A DNA stretch of 64,000 nucleotides, taken from NCBI GenBank assembly GCA_017625095.1, contig JAGALQ010000024.1, forward strand, positions 124,001 through 188,000, in the 5' to 3' direction. The notes below the pieces were generated by a model. The model worked only from the letters and a program-made list of their open reading frames with translations, was not told the DNA's origin and did no database searches. Positions within the stretch are counted from its first letter, which is position 1. Every line of letters begins with the position of its first letter. Made by a program: the position numbers and the translations under genes. Below are positions 1 through 8,070 of this stretch, piece after piece. This DNA is from Clostridia bacterium (GTDB lineage Bacteria; Bacillota; Clostridia; Oscillospirales; Acutalibacteraceae).

Positions 1-893
1 TGTACTATTCATTCCTTGAAACTCAGGATCTTCAGTTTGACTGCCGTACCCCCGATACATACGACCGTAATCTTACAAGAATAAGATTTGAGCCTTTTGA
101 CTCTTCTCCTTCTGTTTATATGATAAACTTTGCTTCACACGCGGAACTCCTCGGTGACCTTACTAAAAATGTAAGTGCTGACTTCCCTTGTTACCTTATT
201 AAAGAAATTGAGCGTGAAAACCAAGGCTCTGAAGCTGTATTTTTTAACGGTGCAATCGGCGGTATGATCTCTGCAAAAGAGATTAAAAAAATATACCGAA
301 ACCAAATTGACTGCGAAGCATATACAAAACAGTTCGGAAAAACAATCGGTGAGCTTGTTAACTCAATGAATGATGAAACCGAAATTGAACCGATCATAAA
401 TATTGCAAGTGCACCTGTTAAGATTGCCGCACAGAATTTTGTTCTCATTCTTGCAAGACTTATAAAAGTTCTCAATAACGATATTTCAAGAACATCAAAA
501 AGGGGTGTGGCAGCAATTCATACTGAAGTCGGTTATCTTGAACTCGGCAACAGCGATATCGGAATGTATCTGATTCCGGGCGAGTTATTCCCCGAGCTTT
601 ACAACGGAGAATTTATGACAGAAGCTGAGTCAGGCACCGGAAAAGCTGCCGACTATAAAGTATTATCTAAAATGGGTGGTGCTAAACATCACTTTGTAAT
701 CGGTCTTTGTAACGATGAGCTTGGTTATATTATTCCCGATAATGATTTTGTAATAAATGAGAGAATGCCATACATCAACAAAGGCAAGGACCGTTTTGGC
801 AGAGATCATTATGAAGAAACCAACTCAACCGGCAGAGAAACCGCACGAACCTTACTTGAATCCTCTGATAAGCTCATATTAAAAGTTAAGTAA
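1..893 (+). CDS. Neutral/alkaline ceramidase-family protein, C-terminal part (5' end outside window)
   Basis: The reading frame is open from the left edge (first complete codon at position 3), so only the last 296 residues are present. It aligns along its whole length with the next gene: FASHAELL matches the GAHPTT metal-ligand region, SADFPCYL matches SADFPAYI, and the ending GLCNDELGYIIPDNDF is nearly identical in both. These are hallmarks of the neutral ceramidase N-terminal family (PF04734), zinc amidases in characterised members. The region that normally carries the serine nucleophile (NGAxGDVSP-like) reads NGAIGGMISA here, so the usual Asp and Ser positions are altered. Activity on ceramide is therefore doubtful. 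It is 14 bases upstream of its paralogue and probably in one operon with it. Family assignment is fairly secure; substrate is unknown. Confidence 0.8.
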   Translation, partial: YYSFLETQDLQFDCRTPDTYDRNLTRIRFEPFDSSPSVYMINFASHAELLGDLTKNVSADFPCYLIKEIERENQGSEAVFFNGAIGGMISAKEIKKIYRNQIDCEAYTKQFGKTIGELVNSMNDETEIEPIINIASAPVKIAAQNFVLILARLIKVLNNDISRTSKRGVAAIHTEVGYLELGNSDIGMYLIPGELFPELYNGEFMTEAESGTGKAADYKVLSKMGGAKHHFVIGLCNDELGYIIPDNDFVINERMPYINKGKDRFGRDHYEETNSTGRETARTLLESSDKLILKVK

Positions 894-907
894 AGGAGAA
901 CAACTCA

Positions 908-2656
908 ATGAAAAAGTTCAGAAAATCAGTAATTTCTCTTGTCCTTTCAGCAGCTTTAATTTTCTCAATGGGTACTTGTGTAACAGCTAACGATTCTCAA
1001 CCCGCTGACAACACTGCAATTATCGCAACAACAAATGTTTTTAATTTTATCATCAGCGGTGCTTTCAAGCTCCTCAGTGCTGCATTTCCGAGATTCGATA
1101 TTCCGAAGCTTGAAAATTATAAAACCGAAAACTTCTATAGCGGAACCGAAGATTTTATTGATGAACCAGCTGTTAATGCAAAATGGAGCCTTGGTTTCGG
1201 TGTCGAAAGTATAGTGCCTGATGACCTTGCTGACGGCAGCAGACAGTATTACACGGGCGGATATTTCACTCAGCAGATTAACAGTGTTCTTGATGATCAA
1301 AGAGTGCACGCAATTGCACTCAACGACGGTTCTGACCGCGGAACTGCAGTATTTGCTACAATAGACGGCATCGGTGTAAATAATGCAGATATCCGTTCAA
1401 TCCGTGCAGCTGTTGAAGATAAATTAGAAGCTCTCGGCATCAGCAGTGACATAATTGCTATAAACATCAACGCTACTCACTGCCATACTGTCCCTGACAC
1501 ACAGGGCTTCGGTCTTACACTCATTCCGAGAATCTTCCACAATATTGCAGCCATTCTTCCTTTTGTTGATCCGATAAGAAGTATTGATGATAAAGTGCTT
1601 GAAGAAATGATCAGCGGCGCATCCGATGCAATCGTTGAAGCATATACAAATATGGAAACGGGTTCTCTTTATTATTTTGAAACAGCGAGAATCGGCAAAG
1701 ATGAAGAAAAGAATATTTATCTTAACGATGAATACAGCTATCTGCGAAATAAGCGTTATGATACAGAAGGTTATCAGACGTTTTTTGCTTGTTTCAAATT
1801 TGTTCCCGATAACTTGAATTCAAAGGCTACTATATTCACTAATATCGGTGCACATCCAACGACCATTGACAGAACCACCAAAAAGCTTTCTGCAGACTTC
1901 CCTGCTTATATTGAAAAGCAAATTAATGACAATAATATGAACTTTATGTTCATCCAAGGTGCGCAGTCCCCTGTTTCAGTAAACAAAGGCGCTGTTCAGA
2001 CACCTGAAGTACTTGACAAAGTAAATGCAGAAATCACTGCTGACCCGAGCCTTGAAGATTACAGAGCAGCTAAATCACTCGGCTATGAATTTGCACGACT
2101 TATTCTTGAAGCTGACGATAAAGCAACTGCGGTCGAACCTATCCTCAATGTAAGAATGTCCGAATGCACTTTAAAACTTGATTCAGGTCTTATTCAGCTT
2201 GGTGCAGCTTCACAGCTGCTCGGTGTCACAACTGTACGCGACTCTTCAAGCGATAGCGGTTTTTCTGTTATAACCGAGGTCGGATATATTGAATTAGGCA
2301 AAGACATCGTTATCCTTACAGCACCCGGTGAACTTGTTCCTCAGCTTGTTTACGGCAATGTTGTTGACGCAAGTGAAGCTTACCTCGGAAAAGATTGGGA
2401 AATCCCCTGCACTGTTGATATTATCGGTAAAGACAAAACAGTTCTTGTAATGGGTCTTTGTAACGATGCATTAGGTTATATAATCCCCGACAATGATTTT
2501 GCGCCGTTTATTGCTGACTCTCTCTGGAATACCGACGCAGGCGAAAAGTTATTTGGAGAATATCACAGACATTACGAAGAAATGCTTACAGCAGGTTCCA
2601 CAGCTGCATCCACCATAATGACTGCACTTAATGCGCTGGCAGAACAGGCAAAATAA
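908..2656 (+). CDS. Secreted neutral/alkaline ceramidase-family hydrolase
   Basis: 582 residues. The N-terminus is a signal peptide (KKFRK, then a hydrophobic stretch ending near VTA-ND), so the protein is exported. A cysteine lies in the cleavage region but the context (MGTC) is not a good lipobox. Family features of PF04734: ATHCHTVPD (about residue 190, matching the metal-binding ATHTHSGP), GAHPTT (about 315), FIQGAQSPVS (about 350, the nucleophile region, Ser kept but the preceding Gly-Asp changed to Ser-Pro) and the terminal GLCNDALGYIIPDNDF. The strong ribosome site AAAGGAG lies just before the ATG. It is a tandem paralogue of the upstream gene, and the same operon continues into a sugar kinase, an SIS protein and GH84. 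Ceramide, another N-acyl amide or a glycan N-acyl group are all possible substrates. Confidence 0.85.
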   Translation: MKKFRKSVISLVLSAALIFSMGTCVTANDSQPADNTAIIATTNVFNFIISGAFKLLSAAFPRFDIPKLENYKTENFYSGTEDFIDEPAVNAKWSLGFGVESIVPDDLADGSRQYYTGGYFTQQINSVLDDQRVHAIALNDGSDRGTAVFATIDGIGVNNADIRSIRAAVEDKLEALGISSDIIAININATHCHTVPDTQGFGLTLIPRIFHNIAAILPFVDPIRSIDDKVLEEMISGASDAIVEAYTNMETGSLYYFETARIGKDEEKNIYLNDEYSYLRNKRYDTEGYQTFFACFKFVPDNLNSKATIFTNIGAHPTTIDRTTKKLSADFPAYIEKQINDNNMNFMFIQGAQSPVSVNKGAVQTPEVLDKVNAEITADPSLEDYRAAKSLGYEFARLILEADDKATAVEPILNVRMSECTLKLDSGLIQLGAASQLLGVTTVRDSSSDSGFSVITEVGYIELGKDIVILTAPGELVPQLVYGNVVDASEAYLGKDWEIPCTVDIIGKDKTVLVMGLCNDALGYIIPDNDFAPFIADSLWNTDAGEKLFGEYHRHYEEMLTAGSTAASTIMTALNALAEQAK

Positions 2657-2672
2657 TAAACGGAGTATTTTT

Positions 2673-3563
2673 ATGAAATATTACCTCGGTATTGACGGCG
2701 GCGGTACCAAAACAACCGTAGCCGTATCTGATAATAACGGAAAAATATTATTCAAAGAGTCAGGCAAAACGATTAACTTCTATTCTGTAGGAATGGACAA
2801 AGCAAGAAGGAATCTTGACGAGATAATAGAAAAAGTAGCTCAGAAACTCAACACTGACTGTTTTGAAGGAGTTTTTGTCGGCTGTTCTGCACTTGATAAT
2901 GAAGCTGACGAAAAAACAATCAACGCTTTATGCGGCGGAATTAAATCCGAAAAAATCGGAATGAACAGTGACCTTTATATTGCGTTGAAGTCTGTCGATT
3001 CGCATCATTGTCCGTGTGTAGCAATATGCGGCACAGGCTCAATGGCTACCGGAGAAGATGAAAAAGGCAATATTGTCATCGCCGGCGGATGGGGCCACAT
3101 CATCGGTGATGAAGGCTCCGGTTATGCTATTGCCGTCAACGCACTTGCAAAATGTTGTACTCTTTGCGACGCAGGCAAAACATCTCCCCTGCTTGAAAAA
3201 GCAAATGCTTTTTTTGGTGTTGATGATTTCAGAAAAGTTATAGATATCATTTATTCTGCTTACACAACCAAGGATTTAATTGCCGGTTTTGCAGCTGAAG
3301 TAAGTAATCTTTGCGACACTGACTCAGATGCCAAAGAAATTGTAATTGAACAAGCTCATAAATTTGCAAATACCGTGATAATCTTATTAAATAAAGTTGA
3401 AAAGTGCACAGTGCTCGGTCTGTATGGCGGAGTATTTGAGCACAATCAGCTTTTCAGAGAAGTTTTTGAGTCAGATATCAATACATATTTTCCCGATGTA
3501 AAACTTCAGCTTCTTGTCATTCCGCCTGAAGAAGGCGCACTTAAACTTGCGAGGAATTTATAA
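2673..3563 (+). CDS. N-acetylglucosamine kinase-type protein, BadF/BadG/BcrA/BcrD ATPase family
   Basis: 296 residues. The start is ATG 2673 (MKYYLGIDGGGTKT), not upstream codons that would overlap the previous gene. The N-terminal DGGGTKT phosphate-1 loop, the central CGTGSMA and the GGWGHIIGDEGSG segment are typical of the ASKHA sugar kinases that phosphorylate GlcNAc and related amino sugars using ATP. No signal peptide is present, so it is cytoplasmic. The stop codon overlaps the next start by one base (TAATG), indicating tight translational coupling with the SIS gene. With GH84 two genes downstream, the likely job is phosphorylation of GlcNAc released inside the cell. Kinase fold confidence is high; the exact sugar is inferred from context. 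Confidence 0.87.
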   Translation: MKYYLGIDGGGTKTTVAVSDNNGKILFKESGKTINFYSVGMDKARRNLDEIIEKVAQKLNTDCFEGVFVGCSALDNEADEKTINALCGGIKSEKIGMNSDLYIALKSVDSHHCPCVAICGTGSMATGEDEKGNIVIAGGWGHIIGDEGSGYAIAVNALAKCCTLCDAGKTSPLLEKANAFFGVDDFRKVIDIIYSAYTTKDLIAGFAAEVSNLCDTDSDAKEIVIEQAHKFANTVIILLNKVEKCTVLGLYGGVFEHNQLFREVFESDINTYFPDVKLQLLVIPPEEGALKLARNL

Positions 3564-4300
3564 TGAATAAGTCTCTTGAATATATTGAGAATTGTAAAGC
3601 GATAATTGAAAAGATTTGTACAGACGGTGCAGAATCAATCGAAAAAGCGGCTGATCTGCTTACTGAAACAATCATTGACAATAAACGTCTTTATCTTTTT
3701 GGTACAGGACACTCGCATATGCTTGCAGAGGAGCTGTTTTACAGAGCAGGCGGACTTGTCAATATTCAGCCGATTCTGGTTGAGCCGCTTATGCTTCATA
3801 TTTCAGCAAGCGAGAGCACACTTGCTGAACGTGTCGAGGGCTATGCCGAAAAAATATTTACAGAATATGGTATAAGTGCAAACGATACGATTATTATCAT
3901 ATCCAACTCAGGCAGAAACGGCGTTATTGTTGATATGGCTCTTCTTTGCAAAGAAAAAGGTGTTAACGTTATTGCGCTGACAAATCTCGAGCATACATAT
4001 GCCGGTGCGTCGCGCCATAAGAGCGGAAAAAGACTGTGTGAAATATCCGATATTGTTCTTGATAATTTCGGTTGCGTTGGCGATGCATGCGTTACGGTTG
4101 AAGGCGTTGAGGGTAAAATCTGTCCCACTTCAACGGTTACAGGCGCGCTGATACTCAACAGCATTGTCGCACAAGCTGTAGATAACTGTGTCAAAAAAGG
4201 CTTCTGCCCAGATCACTTTGCAAGCTCCAACGTTGACGGCGGTGACGAAATAAACAACAAACTCGTTGAAAAATATAAAAAGGAGATAAAACACCTTTGA
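3563..4300 (+). CDS. SIS-domain phosphosugar-binding protein (UPF0309/sugar isomerase-like)
   Basis: 245 residues. One SIS domain: an N-terminal helix pair, FGTGHSHMLAEELFYRAGG (sugar-phosphate loop), then IISNSGRNG and ALTNLEHTYAGASRHKSGKRL. This pattern matches the UPF0309 group rather than MurQ, whose motifs are absent. Proteins of this group are cytoplasmic isomerase-, deaminase- or etherase-like enzymes without a settled reaction. The start overlaps the kinase stop by one base, and its own stop overlaps the TTG start of the hexosaminidase, so the three form one translational unit. A role in converting the sugar phosphate made by the kinase is inferred from this arrangement. Confidence 0.85.
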   Translation: MNKSLEYIENCKAIIEKICTDGAESIEKAADLLTETIIDNKRLYLFGTGHSHMLAEELFYRAGGLVNIQPILVEPLMLHISASESTLAERVEGYAEKIFTEYGISANDTIIIISNSGRNGVIVDMALLCKEKGVNVIALTNLEHTYAGASRHKSGKRLCEISDIVLDNFGCVGDACVTVEGVEGKICPTSTVTGALILNSIVAQAVDNCVKKGFCPDHFASSNVDGGDEINNKLVEKYKKEIKHL

Positions 4301-5937
4301 TTTATCCTGTTATTCAAAAAAATTCACTTGTCGGCTCACTGTTAAACATCTCCGGTGTCAGCTTTTCAGGTGATTTTAAAGACACAGCTGATGCAGTTTT
4401 TTCAGATTACGGTATCAATACAGACGGCGTATACTGTGTCGAGATAATTGTATCCGACAGTAAAAAAACAACTTATATTGATGAACTTTCCAGACTCAGC
4501 GATGAAAAGTATTTTTTGACGGTAACAGAAAACCAAACTGTTATAGAAACCGCAACACGCCGAGGTGTTTTCAGAGCAGCAAACACTTTAGCTAAACTTA
4601 TTAAGAACAATGAACTTAAATGCGGCGAAATTGAAGATTATCCCCTTTTTAAGAAGAGAGGATATATTGAAGGCTTTTACGGGAAAACATGGGAGAGAGA
4701 AAAACGTCTTTCTGTTATGAAGCTTATGTCACATTACGGAATGAACACTTTCTTTTATGCACCCAAAGATGATATATATCACCGTGAGAAATGGCGTGAG
4801 TCTTATCCTGAAAAAGAACTGAATGAACTTAAAGAGTTGCTTGAGGAAGCAAAGAAAAACGAACTTGATTTTCATTGGTGTGTTGGTCCCGGTCTGACAT
4901 ATCAATATACTTCCGATAAAGACTTTGCTGACCTTATAAACAAGTTCAAGTGCGTATACTCTATCGGTGCTAAGAATTTCGGACTATTGCTTGACGATAT
5001 ACCGAATGAATTTCAGTATCAAGACGATGCTGAAACTTTAGACAGCATTGTTGATGCGCATATATATCTAATAAATAAAACATATAAAGAACTTAAGTCT
5101 TTCGATAAAGATATAACCCTCACAGTCTGTCCGACTCAGTATCACGGAAATGAAAGCGAGTATTACATCACAAAATTCGGAAAAGGTATTCCCGCAGATG
5201 TAAACATATTCTGGACAGGCGCTGAAATTTGTTCAAGAGTACTCACCTCTCGTGAAGCAAATGATTTTTTCAGAAGTACCGGACATATGCCGCTTTATTG
5301 GGATAACTACCCTGTTAACGACTGTGAAATGTTCCAGGAAATGCACCTTGGTCCGTTAATCGGCAGAGATAAAGAGCTATATAAGCATTGTGAAGGCTTA
5401 ATCTCAAATGTTATGGAATACGCTGAATGTTCAAAAATTCCGCTTATGACAGTCGCAGATTACCTTTGGAATCCTGTTAGCTACAACAGCGGTAACTCAA
5501 TCAGGAATGCACAAAATGAGATTTTAGGCGATAAATCAGAGTTATTCGGCTATATAGCTGATCATCTTGCTGTTTCCTGCCTTTCAAGACATGCCAGTGA
5601 ATATATGAGCGAAAAGCTTTCATTCATCAGCTTTCTTATTTCAACAGGCAGATTTGAAGAGGCTTTGACAGAATTCAGCAATTATATTCAGAAAAATAAA
5701 GAATGTCTTGAAATGCTACGAGATAAAAACACACCTATGTTTGTCGAAATGAAGAAATGGGTTAATAAGTTTTCAATGTGCTGTGATCTGCTTGATGCAA
5801 TCCGCGACACTTATCTTTCACCAACACCTGAAAATAAAAGCAGACTGGAAAAATTGTTAGATAGTTACAATTCAGACGCAGTAATACTTACAGGCTTCTG
5901 CTTGCGCGAAGCTGCCGAAAAAGCGCTGCTCTTATAA
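4297..5937 (+). CDS. GH84 beta-N-acetylglucosaminidase (O-GlcNAcase-like), cytoplasmic
   Basis: 546 residues from a TTG start at 4297, chosen because AGGAG lies 11 bases upstream and the start overlaps the previous stop. Order: a GH20/84-type N-terminal alpha/beta domain (about 1-115, RRGVFRAANTL), then the catalytic barrel beginning IEGFYGKTWE (about 125), the catalytic aspartate pair in LLLDDIPNEFQ (about 235) and a helical C-terminus. GH84 enzymes use the neighbouring acetamido group and two adjacent Asp residues to remove beta-GlcNAc. There is no signal peptide, so the substrate must be imported or cytosolic. It is the last gene of the operon and is followed by a strong terminator. The product GlcNAc would feed the upstream kinase. 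Confidence 0.88.
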   Translation: MIYPVIQKNSLVGSLLNISGVSFSGDFKDTADAVFSDYGINTDGVYCVEIIVSDSKKTTYIDELSRLSDEKYFLTVTENQTVIETATRRGVFRAANTLAKLIKNNELKCGEIEDYPLFKKRGYIEGFYGKTWEREKRLSVMKLMSHYGMNTFFYAPKDDIYHREKWRESYPEKELNELKELLEEAKKNELDFHWCVGPGLTYQYTSDKDFADLINKFKCVYSIGAKNFGLLLDDIPNEFQYQDDAETLDSIVDAHIYLINKTYKELKSFDKDITLTVCPTQYHGNESEYYITKFGKGIPADVNIFWTGAEICSRVLTSREANDFFRSTGHMPLYWDNYPVNDCEMFQEMHLGPLIGRDKELYKHCEGLISNVMEYAECSKIPLMTVADYLWNPVSYNSGNSIRNAQNEILGDKSELFGYIADHLAVSCLSRHASEYMSEKLSFISFLISTGRFEEALTEFSNYIQKNKECLEMLRDKNTPMFVEMKKWVNKFSMCCDLLDAIRDTYLSPTPENKSRLEKLLDSYNSDAVILTGFCLREAAEKALLL

Positions 5938-5943
5938 ATCAAC

Positions 5944-5983
5944 AACACCTTCAGAGTTTAATGCTCCGAAGGTGTTACTTTTT
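5944..5983 (+). terminator. Rho-independent terminator after the GH84 operon
   Basis: Inverted repeat AACACCTTCAGAG / CTCCGAAGGTGTT around a short loop, followed by CTTTTT. It lies 6 bases after the GH84 stop and closes the operon. Confidence 0.85.
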
Positions 5984-6031
5984 GGGGGTTGAATATGCAA
6001 TAATAAATTTAAAAATTTTTTAAAAAACCTA

Positions 6032-6059
6032 TTGACAAATCTAAAATTTCAGTTATAAT
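6032..6059 (+). promoter_or_regulatory. Sigma-A type promoter of perR-rubrerythrin
   Basis: TTGACA at 6032-6037 and TATAAT at 6054-6059, both consensus hexamers, separated by 16 bases in an AT-rich tract. The palindrome at 6065-6079 lies at the expected transcription start. Confidence 0.8.
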
Positions 6060-6064
6060 AACAG

Positions 6065-6079
6065 TAACGATTATCGTTA
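6065..6079. promoter_or_regulatory. Fur/PerR-type 7-1-7 operator
   Basis: TAACGAT-T-ATCGTTA is an exact 7-1-7 inverted repeat placed just downstream of the -10 box of a Fur-family regulator gene. The architecture matches Fur and PerR boxes of Bacillus, although the base identities (AACGAT in each half) differ from the classical TTATAAT half site. It is well placed for autorepression. Confidence 0.7.
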
Positions 6080-6097
6080 TTGTTTGGAGGTGATCAA

Positions 6098-6481
6098 ATG
6101 TCAATGAAATACAGCCGTCAGCGTGAGATGATTCTAAATAATCTTTGTTCACGAACAGACCACCCCACAGCCGATGAACTGTATATTGACCTGAAGGAAT
6201 CGTTACCCAATCTCAGTCTAGGCACATTGTACAGAAACCTGGCGCTGCTGTCAGACAACGGTACAATACTCAAGTTTCACTGCGGTAATTCAGATCGGTT
6301 CGACGGTAACAACAATCTTCACTATCACCTCATATGTGAAAACTGTAACCGACTGTACGATATCGACCACGCTCCCCTAACAAATCTTAACACTATGTTT
6401 GCCGAAGATTATAAGGGTAAAATCAACTCTCATTTACTTGTTTTTTACGGAATTTGCGAGGATTGCAACTGTTCCGTTTAA
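6098..6481 (+). CDS. perR: Fur-family peroxide-responsive repressor, PerR type
   Basis: 127 residues. The start is ATG 6098 with GGAGGTGA seven bases upstream. An in-frame TTG at 6080 would place the ribosome site inside the gene and was not used. Order: winged-helix DNA-binding domain (about 1-80; RQREMILNNL, HPTADELY, LGTLYRNLALL), then a dimerisation and metal domain with HYHLICENC and a C-terminal GICEDCNC, giving the paired CxxC motifs that hold structural zinc. The protein lacks the His-rich stretch typical of Zur. It is followed after 41 bases, without a terminator, by rubrerythrin, and preceded by a palindrome suited to autoregulation. PerR rather than Fur is inferred from the target. 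Confidence 0.85.
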   Translation: MSMKYSRQREMILNNLCSRTDHPTADELYIDLKESLPNLSLGTLYRNLALLSDNGTILKFHCGNSDRFDGNNNLHYHLICENCNRLYDIDHAPLTNLNTMFAEDYKGKINSHLLVFYGICEDCNCSV

Positions 6482-6522
6482 TTAAATTATAATTAAAATT
6501 TATTTTTTGGAGGAAAATTATT

Positions 6523-7065
6523 ATGAAAAAGTTTGTTTGCTCAGTTTGCGGTTATGTTCACGAAGGCGATTCAGCTCCTGAATTCTGCCCCCAGTGCAAA
6601 GTTCCTGCTTCAAAGTTCAATGAGCAGAGCGGCGAAATGTCATGGGCTGCAGAGCACGTTGTCGGTGTAGCTGCAGGTGCTCCCGAAGAAATCATCGAAG
6701 GTCTCAGAGCTAACTATATGGGCGAATGCACAGAGGTTGGTATGTACCTTGCAATGGCAAGAGTTGCACACAGAGAAGGCTACCCTGAGATCGGCCTCTA
6801 TTGGGAAAAGGCAGCTTATGAAGAGGCTGAGCACGCTGCAAAGTTCGCAGAGCTCCTCGGTGAAGTTGTAACAGACAGCACAAAGAAGAACCTTGAGATG
6901 AGAGTTGAGGCTGAAAACGGCGCAACTCAGGGCAAATTCGATCTTGCAAAGATGGCAAAAGAGCTTAATCTTGACGCTATCCACGATACTGTACACGAGA
7001 TGGCACGCGACGAAGCAAGACACGGCAAGGCATTTCAGGGTCTTCTTGAGAGATATTTCGGTTAA
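6523..7065 (+). CDS. rbr: Reverse rubrerythrin (N-terminal rubredoxin domain, diiron peroxidase)
   Basis: 180 residues. Domains are in reversed order compared with classical rubrerythrin. A rubredoxin-like FeCys4 domain comes first (FVCSVCGY at residues 4-11 and FCPQCK near 26), then a four-helix ferritin-like diiron domain with the Glu/His ligands in [35 protein letters not shown]-type and [11 protein letters not shown] segments. Such proteins reduce hydrogen peroxide and consume oxygen using NAD(P)H through electron carriers in anaerobes. The ribosome site GGAGG is strong. Codon choice is strongly biased, as expected for an abundant protein. Co-transcribed with the PerR-type regulator, so expression is probably peroxide-inducible. 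Confidence 0.92.
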   Translation: MKKFVCSVCGYVHEGDSAPEFCPQCKVPASKFNEQSGEMSWAAEHVVGVAAGAPEEIIEGLRANYMGECTEVGMYLAMARVAHREGYPEIGLYWEKAAYEEAEHAAKFAELLGEVVTDSTKKNLEMRVEAENGATQGKFDLAKMAKELNLDAIHDTVHEMARDEARHGKAFQGLLERYFG

Positions 7066-7110
7066 TTAATTCAGCGCTGGCGACAGGTTGCCGCCCACTG
7101 TTTATCAAGA

Positions 7111-7148
7111 AATAACGGGCGGATGTCAAACAGCATCCGTCCGTTATT
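7111..7148 (+). terminator. Terminator-like hairpin after rubrerythrin
   Basis: AATAACGGGCGGATG pairs with CATCCGTCCGTTATT (one G-T pair) around an 8-base loop and is followed by an AT-rich tract rather than a clean T run. Confidence 0.7.
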
Positions 7149-7184
7149 ATATTATAAAATAAATGTATGAAGGAGGAACGACTC

Positions 7185-7955
7185 ATGAAAACAACTACTA
7201 TAATCACAATGTTACTCGTTGTAACTTTATTAACAGCTTGTGGTACAAGCAAAGTAAAAAATGCAAATGATATTACTACTGCAGAAAACACCGTAAAAAC
7301 AACTGTTGCCAAAGTGATTGATGTCAACGAAAACGACACAACCGTCAAAACAGTTGAGCCAACAGCCGCTCCTCTAACTGAAGAATATAAAGAAATCACA
7401 ACAATTAAGAGCACTAAGGCACCGAAGGTTAACAAACCGACAGAAAAAAACACAGCACCCATAACAAAAAATTTCGCCGTCACAAGGGACGAAGCAAAGG
7501 CGATTGCACTCAAACACGCAGAATTAAACGAAGCCGAACTCGACCGTTACAAAATTGAATTAGACACAGAAAGAAATACAACTGTTTATGAGATTGATTT
7601 TAATGCTAATAACATTGAATACGAATATATAATTGATGTCGAAACAGGAAAAATACTTCATAACGAAAAAGAGAAAGATCGTGTAGTAACAATCACACAC
7701 AATAAGACTAAAAACACGACCAGCAACCCTTCTGCGCCGGCACTTAACATTACAAAAGAAGAAGCAAAAGCAACCGTACTTAATAACGCAAAAGTTAAAG
7801 AAAACGAAGTCAGAGGATTTAAGATTGAACTCGACAAAGAAAGAAATGAACTTATTTATGAAATAGAATTTAATGCAGGTAAATATGAATATGAATACGA
7901 AGTCAGTGCAGAAAGCGGCAAGATTCTTAAAAATAAAAAAGAATTCAGAGATTAA
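7185..7955 (+). CDS. Lipoprotein with two PepSY domains
   Basis: 256 residues from ATG 7185, which follows AAGGAGG. An in-frame ATG at 7167 precedes the ribosome site and was rejected. The signal peptide ends in the lipobox LLTAC-G, so the protein should be lipid-anchored on the outer face of the membrane. After a Thr/Lys-rich linker (about 20-105) come two tandem PepSY repeats starting at TRDEAKAIAL and TKEEAKATVL, each ending in the family signature EYEY..V..ETGKIL. PepSY domains are thought to act as protease inhibitors or regulators at the cell surface. The gene stands alone between two terminators. The target is unknown. Confidence 0.85.
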   Translation: MKTTTIITMLLVVTLLTACGTSKVKNANDITTAENTVKTTVAKVIDVNENDTTVKTVEPTAAPLTEEYKEITTIKSTKAPKVNKPTEKNTAPITKNFAVTRDEAKAIALKHAELNEAELDRYKIELDTERNTTVYEIDFNANNIEYEYIIDVETGKILHNEKEKDRVVTITHNKTKNTTSNPSAPALNITKEEAKATVLNNAKVKENEVRGFKIELDKERNELIYEIEFNAGKYEYEYEVSAESGKILKNKKEFRD

Positions 7956-7966
7956 CATATAAAATT

Positions 7967-7994
7967 AAGAGTGGCTTTTCAGCCACTCTTTTTT
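7967..7994 (+). terminator. Rho-independent terminator after the PepSY lipoprotein
   Basis: AAGAGTGGCT and AGCCACTCTT pair around TTTC and run straight into TTTT, a compact canonical terminator. Confidence 0.9.
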
Positions 7995-8010
7995 ACTTCA
8001 ATATGAAGTA

Positions 8011-8039
8011 TTGCCACTACTGCGAATATATGTTATAGT
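8011..8039 (+). promoter_or_regulatory. Probable promoter of the GH30 gene
   Basis: TTGCCA at 8011-8016 and TATAGT at 8034-8039 with a 17-base spacer, about 30 bases upstream of the chosen ATG. Confidence 0.55.
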
Positions 8040-8070
8040 TTTAAAAAGAAATATTCTGCAGGTGCTTGTT

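Noticed and set aside
3563-4300. N-acetylmuramic acid 6-phosphate etherase MurQ
   Set aside because: Only the SIS fold is shared; length and motifs fit the UPF0309 group.
6977-7513. A 178-codon open frame on the minus strand opposite rubrerythrin and the PepSY lipoprotein
   Set aside because: Its composition (Val/Ser/Leu runs) is the reverse image of Thr/Lys-rich codons, it lacks a ribosome site and it spans a terminator.
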